DNA of 64,000 nucleotides from Culturomica massiliensis. GTDB lineage: Bacteria; Bacteroidota; Bacteroidia; Bacteroidales; Marinifilaceae. Location: contig NZ_LT594620.1 of the NCBI RefSeq assembly GCF_900091655.1, forward strand, positions 1 to 64,000, given 5' to 3'. The notes below the pieces were generated by a model, which made no database searches, was not told where the DNA came from, and saw nothing but the letters and a program-made list of their open reading frames with translations. A program made the translations under genes and the position numbers. Shown piece after piece: positions 63,501 through 64,000 of this stretch (positions within the stretch are counted from its first letter, which is position 1; each line of letters begins with the position of its first letter).

Positions 63501-63999
63501 AATCGCTGGATGCCGTAAATGCTTGCTCACTGTAATATACGATACAGCGTGAAACGGGATCTCCGTCCGGATCGGCCGGCACTTTCCATTCGGTGTGAAT
63601 ATCTTCCTGAGATGCAATCAGCTTGATGTCGTTTATCACTGCCGGCGGATTTGTATTTTTTTGTCCCAATGCCATATAAGCATCGATATATCCGTTCCCT
63701 AATTTACCCAGGTATTCTGGATTATAGGGATATATATCGTGTACCGATTCCGTCAGGCGGGTTCTCAGTTCGGCATTTGTAAAATCACTGCCGCCGTATT
63801 TTGCTAAGACGAGGGCTGCTATACCGGAAACGTGCGGACAGGCCATAGATGTACCTTGCATATAACGGTAGCCGTTGTTCGGATAGGTACTCAATACTCC
63901 CCATGCTTCGCCGCCCAGGTCCATGTCTCCTCCGGGGGCGCAGACATCAGTCCAGACTCCGCGGGTGGAAAAGTTGGACATTTTGAAGTCTACACTCAT
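57508..63999 (-). CDS. subtilisin-like protease, T9SS type A cargo (5' end beyond window)
   Basis: The C-terminal 2163 residues of a large S8 family serine protease; the true start lies past position 64000. The visible catalytic part has GVWTDVCAPGGDM and GTSMACPHVSGIAALVL with the nucleophile Ser at local residue 51; the Asp and His residues must be upstream. A fibronectin type III-like domain follows (SQEDIHTEWKVPADPDGDPV). A long row of Ig-like 'choice-of-anchor D'/HYDIN-like modules (FGKIFVGEKKTLEIEIYNAG, TVDPTQIAVGDLEI) and cadherin-like pieces near GDKTVKIGKLVEGLELGTVF come next. The end (VKTYPNPATNVLNIQCSDDV ... YILEVEHKGDRITSKVVKQ) is the T9SS type A sorting domain. It is thus secreted and cell-surface attached through the PorV pathway next door. 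Frame is intact. Confidence 0.93.
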   Translation of the reverse strand: MSVDFKMSNFSTRGVWTDVCAPGGDMDLGGEAWGVLSTYPNNGYRYMQGTSMACPHVSGIAALVLAKYGGSDFTNAELRTRLTESVHDIYPYNPEYLGKLGNGYIDAYMALGQKNTNPPAVINDIKLIASQEDIHTEWKVPADPDGDPVSRCIVYYSEQAFTASSDLSALKSMTLATRFNKAGDVVHVMIPNLKAETNYWIAIRAFDRWNNASPLSEVKQIATNAGPVMEIAKDKFTLKMDVTQSYDAIDSMEIKNTGEGMLKWELDIRGSKQSFTPRSNSALLTMASQEQAISNSSVYHGSVTGVEEAPVKIIESGVNMDEFPRNIKYYREYLYRIGESDTAQWNSLAQFFYISPDFFPNGFNLTGIQLNGVYSKGQPILEIYQGVSNFTAEDCLLSDTLPARNPFIGDLVLSENLYFKPGSGFWVVFHMPRGHKNPLACGHEIENSNAAQYSYYSSDRGKTWSTLKSVLSEGNLSQYANTQTWIVSAVSHYPDWTNYITLTPASGTVKPSEAQKVYVAPEKVKLINGVYNFNLSVNSNYNQEPQKKVPGTLTVSGHKPNLQSAKIVDFGKIFVGEKKTLEIEIYNAGYGKFNGKSGSSLYEYDGSIQFSPANNFKLTDGYIQSFAARTTQKVKIDFKPDHEDVFKSVFKLTSKEGLTHSITLTGTAIDPAKITVDPTQIAVGDLEINAAPVTKSFTISNTGSYPLEYIFPKFTDETIEGLGKTSHKHGFEYISNIPGYNENAACIFQWEELLNANEVQNQLVGNRDFWTEGVNIGFKFPFYDKEFETVYIGQYGALSFSGEEGTLHSCMIPDASPTCTGGLDLISALGKPLTFSPESKIMYAKQNGKFVVSYENVIPRYSNVTVSFRIALSPNGDIDIAYKKYDPYEVHLSDGIFIACIDYDVNDAFVVASADLSRQGIDLWQYIGDETAIKITAPGKNMIRSISPLSGVIGMNETQTIEVTFSADTTMYKGELTNLLALLCNDPNKSTSIIRFDANITGDYYQPHVILGNDSLLFGNIMQHSTSTGAVSLINNGKDQIAITDITLSNTDFTINKTVPFILKPGTSEDLYIKANTTSKGNFETLLTIKTEKNQELTAHILSSVVAAPDITVTPTIFAETMKSGDSKTVHLDIKNTGEADLNYMIVPNTLFFPANDTLKEGEKAEYLYKSSLDFNDVTNQWEDITDSEIYYGEKYFRTNVSFAQELPFSFTFYGKKYNKIYVYGPGFITFKDFPPLDMWPEDFRADFTPYIAPYWGHHSPVPAEYSPTGIPGGIYYKEETDRVIISFLNYGNVVSLGLCYQAILYKNGNIKFQYKLSEGGIQIGAFGISGLAYEGASYDDKERMTLAERYLDMNSAVEFYPVRTSSLKAGENADVEMTINTAGLMAGHHPTKNVIRTNVPNKEEIELLLDLTLTGTPQGSWPEKLEYADITVGTFVTTPYDFFFRNTGTDYYHITGLSCKTTDASPDPWDMPDFDILYWSKDAVAWPPTPDGGEGALVSIREMPIDTDSPLEIGKNPQRFVIQIFNTQNVMNMNDTLVFTTDLPGHETIRIPLQYAVVDSAEVTVDPAKIDLYAPNTTFSCDTTVVISNTGKYKLTYTLDLEFKDNTTPAQASQSNNAAPAITKGYILDYPVAQATMGSTQSTRSGEAYNDSLSYNFDFEGKILVLGPQASALSAYIVCTEYTAPEKGFNISTLKFYGSLMSLESEDFVAEVRTGNSFSDNKVLTSGTLRATGGPEIDGGQPIINIKTIEFDHPAYINPGEKFWVYIYIKPNTGIALMSVTDPATEGRFTVHLEGTWDDLLSLQSQYGVLGFLQKIYEKEASSAWLTMEGEEKTLQPEESVKISLHANAALTRGEGNNLANLVIKSNDPGKPTTIVPVTLKKNTAPVITQLDKTIRVKEEEEATVRFTVIDNENDDMEISVIEDEQNIASLTRDQNNITVTLSPKYGQSGDHTFTLKAVDEFTNERQLKVAYYVEKVNRAPIVIQQPGDKTVKIGKLVEGLELGTVFSDPDGDELTYTAISSHPDTVEVFVSATHTLEFVLKAKGEATVTLTAKDPELLQATTTFKVTVEEEETSGSGIFEAQVKTYPNPATNVLNIQCSDDVDGEVIFRLYSMNGSIVYTEKTAVTTGSVKELDITSLPAGMYILEVEHKGDRITSKVVKQ

Positions 64000-64000
64000 G

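Overview
The window looks like chromosome of an anaerobic gut-type Bacteroidota (order Bacteroidales). The support is: type IX secretion (T9SS) genes with both type A and type B sorting domains, a BACON/Ig-fold lipoprotein, a PCMD-type surface protein, TAnnTTTG promoter boxes, no obvious Shine-Dalgarno sequences, AT-rich intergenic DNA and a tryptophanase. An Odoribacter-like species would fit, but that is inference.

Layout. 1-3.2 kb: end of an rRNA operon (23S, 5S) with a terminator that runs into a 66-bp tandem repeat. 4-7 kb: MarC, two paralogous YqaA/DedA-like membrane proteins and a secreted MsrB-MsrA fusion. 7-23.2 kb: a same-strand run of a giant repeat protein ending in a PCMD-like domain, a beta-barrel protein, a 2090-aa T9SS type B cargo protein, its PorP/SprF-like partner and penicillin-binding protein 1C. 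23.2-27.4 kb: PAP2 phosphatase, tRNA-Thr, a DUF5009-type acyltransferase and an Ig-fold lipoprotein.

27.6-38.0 kb: a type I restriction-modification island bounded by about 360-bp direct repeats. It holds a Xre regulator, hsdR, hsdM, a DUF1016/PDDEXK nuclease gene, an expressed hsdS, a tyrosine recombinase and two silent hsdS cassettes in inverted orientation. Perfect or near-perfect inverted repeats of 55, 132 and 31 bp link the hsdS copies, which is the architecture of a phase-variable specificity shufflon.

38.2-41.2 kb: a candidate promoter-to-terminator small RNA, an unrecognised 420-aa protein and a secreted esterase. 41.6-46.2 kb: the most intriguing locus, a 46-codon Gly-Gly peptide gene missing from simple ORF lists, a YcaO enzyme with a C-terminal cysteine cluster and an outer-membrane TonB-receptor-like barrel, separated by hairpins. 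It reads as a candidate ribosomally made, YcaO-modified peptide system.

46.2-56.1 kb: housekeeping genes, namely two tRNA-Asp, gcvH, a phosphoglucomutase/GlmM-family enzyme, an RlmI-like methyltransferase, a small DNA-binding protein, a DEAD-box helicase, tryptophanase and a TPR-LuxR regulator. 56.3-64 kb: PorV (T9SS) and the C-terminal 2163 residues of a subtilisin-like protease with a type A sorting domain, cut by the window edge. Two T9SS cargo types therefore sit beside matching outer-membrane partners (PorP with type B, PorV with type A).
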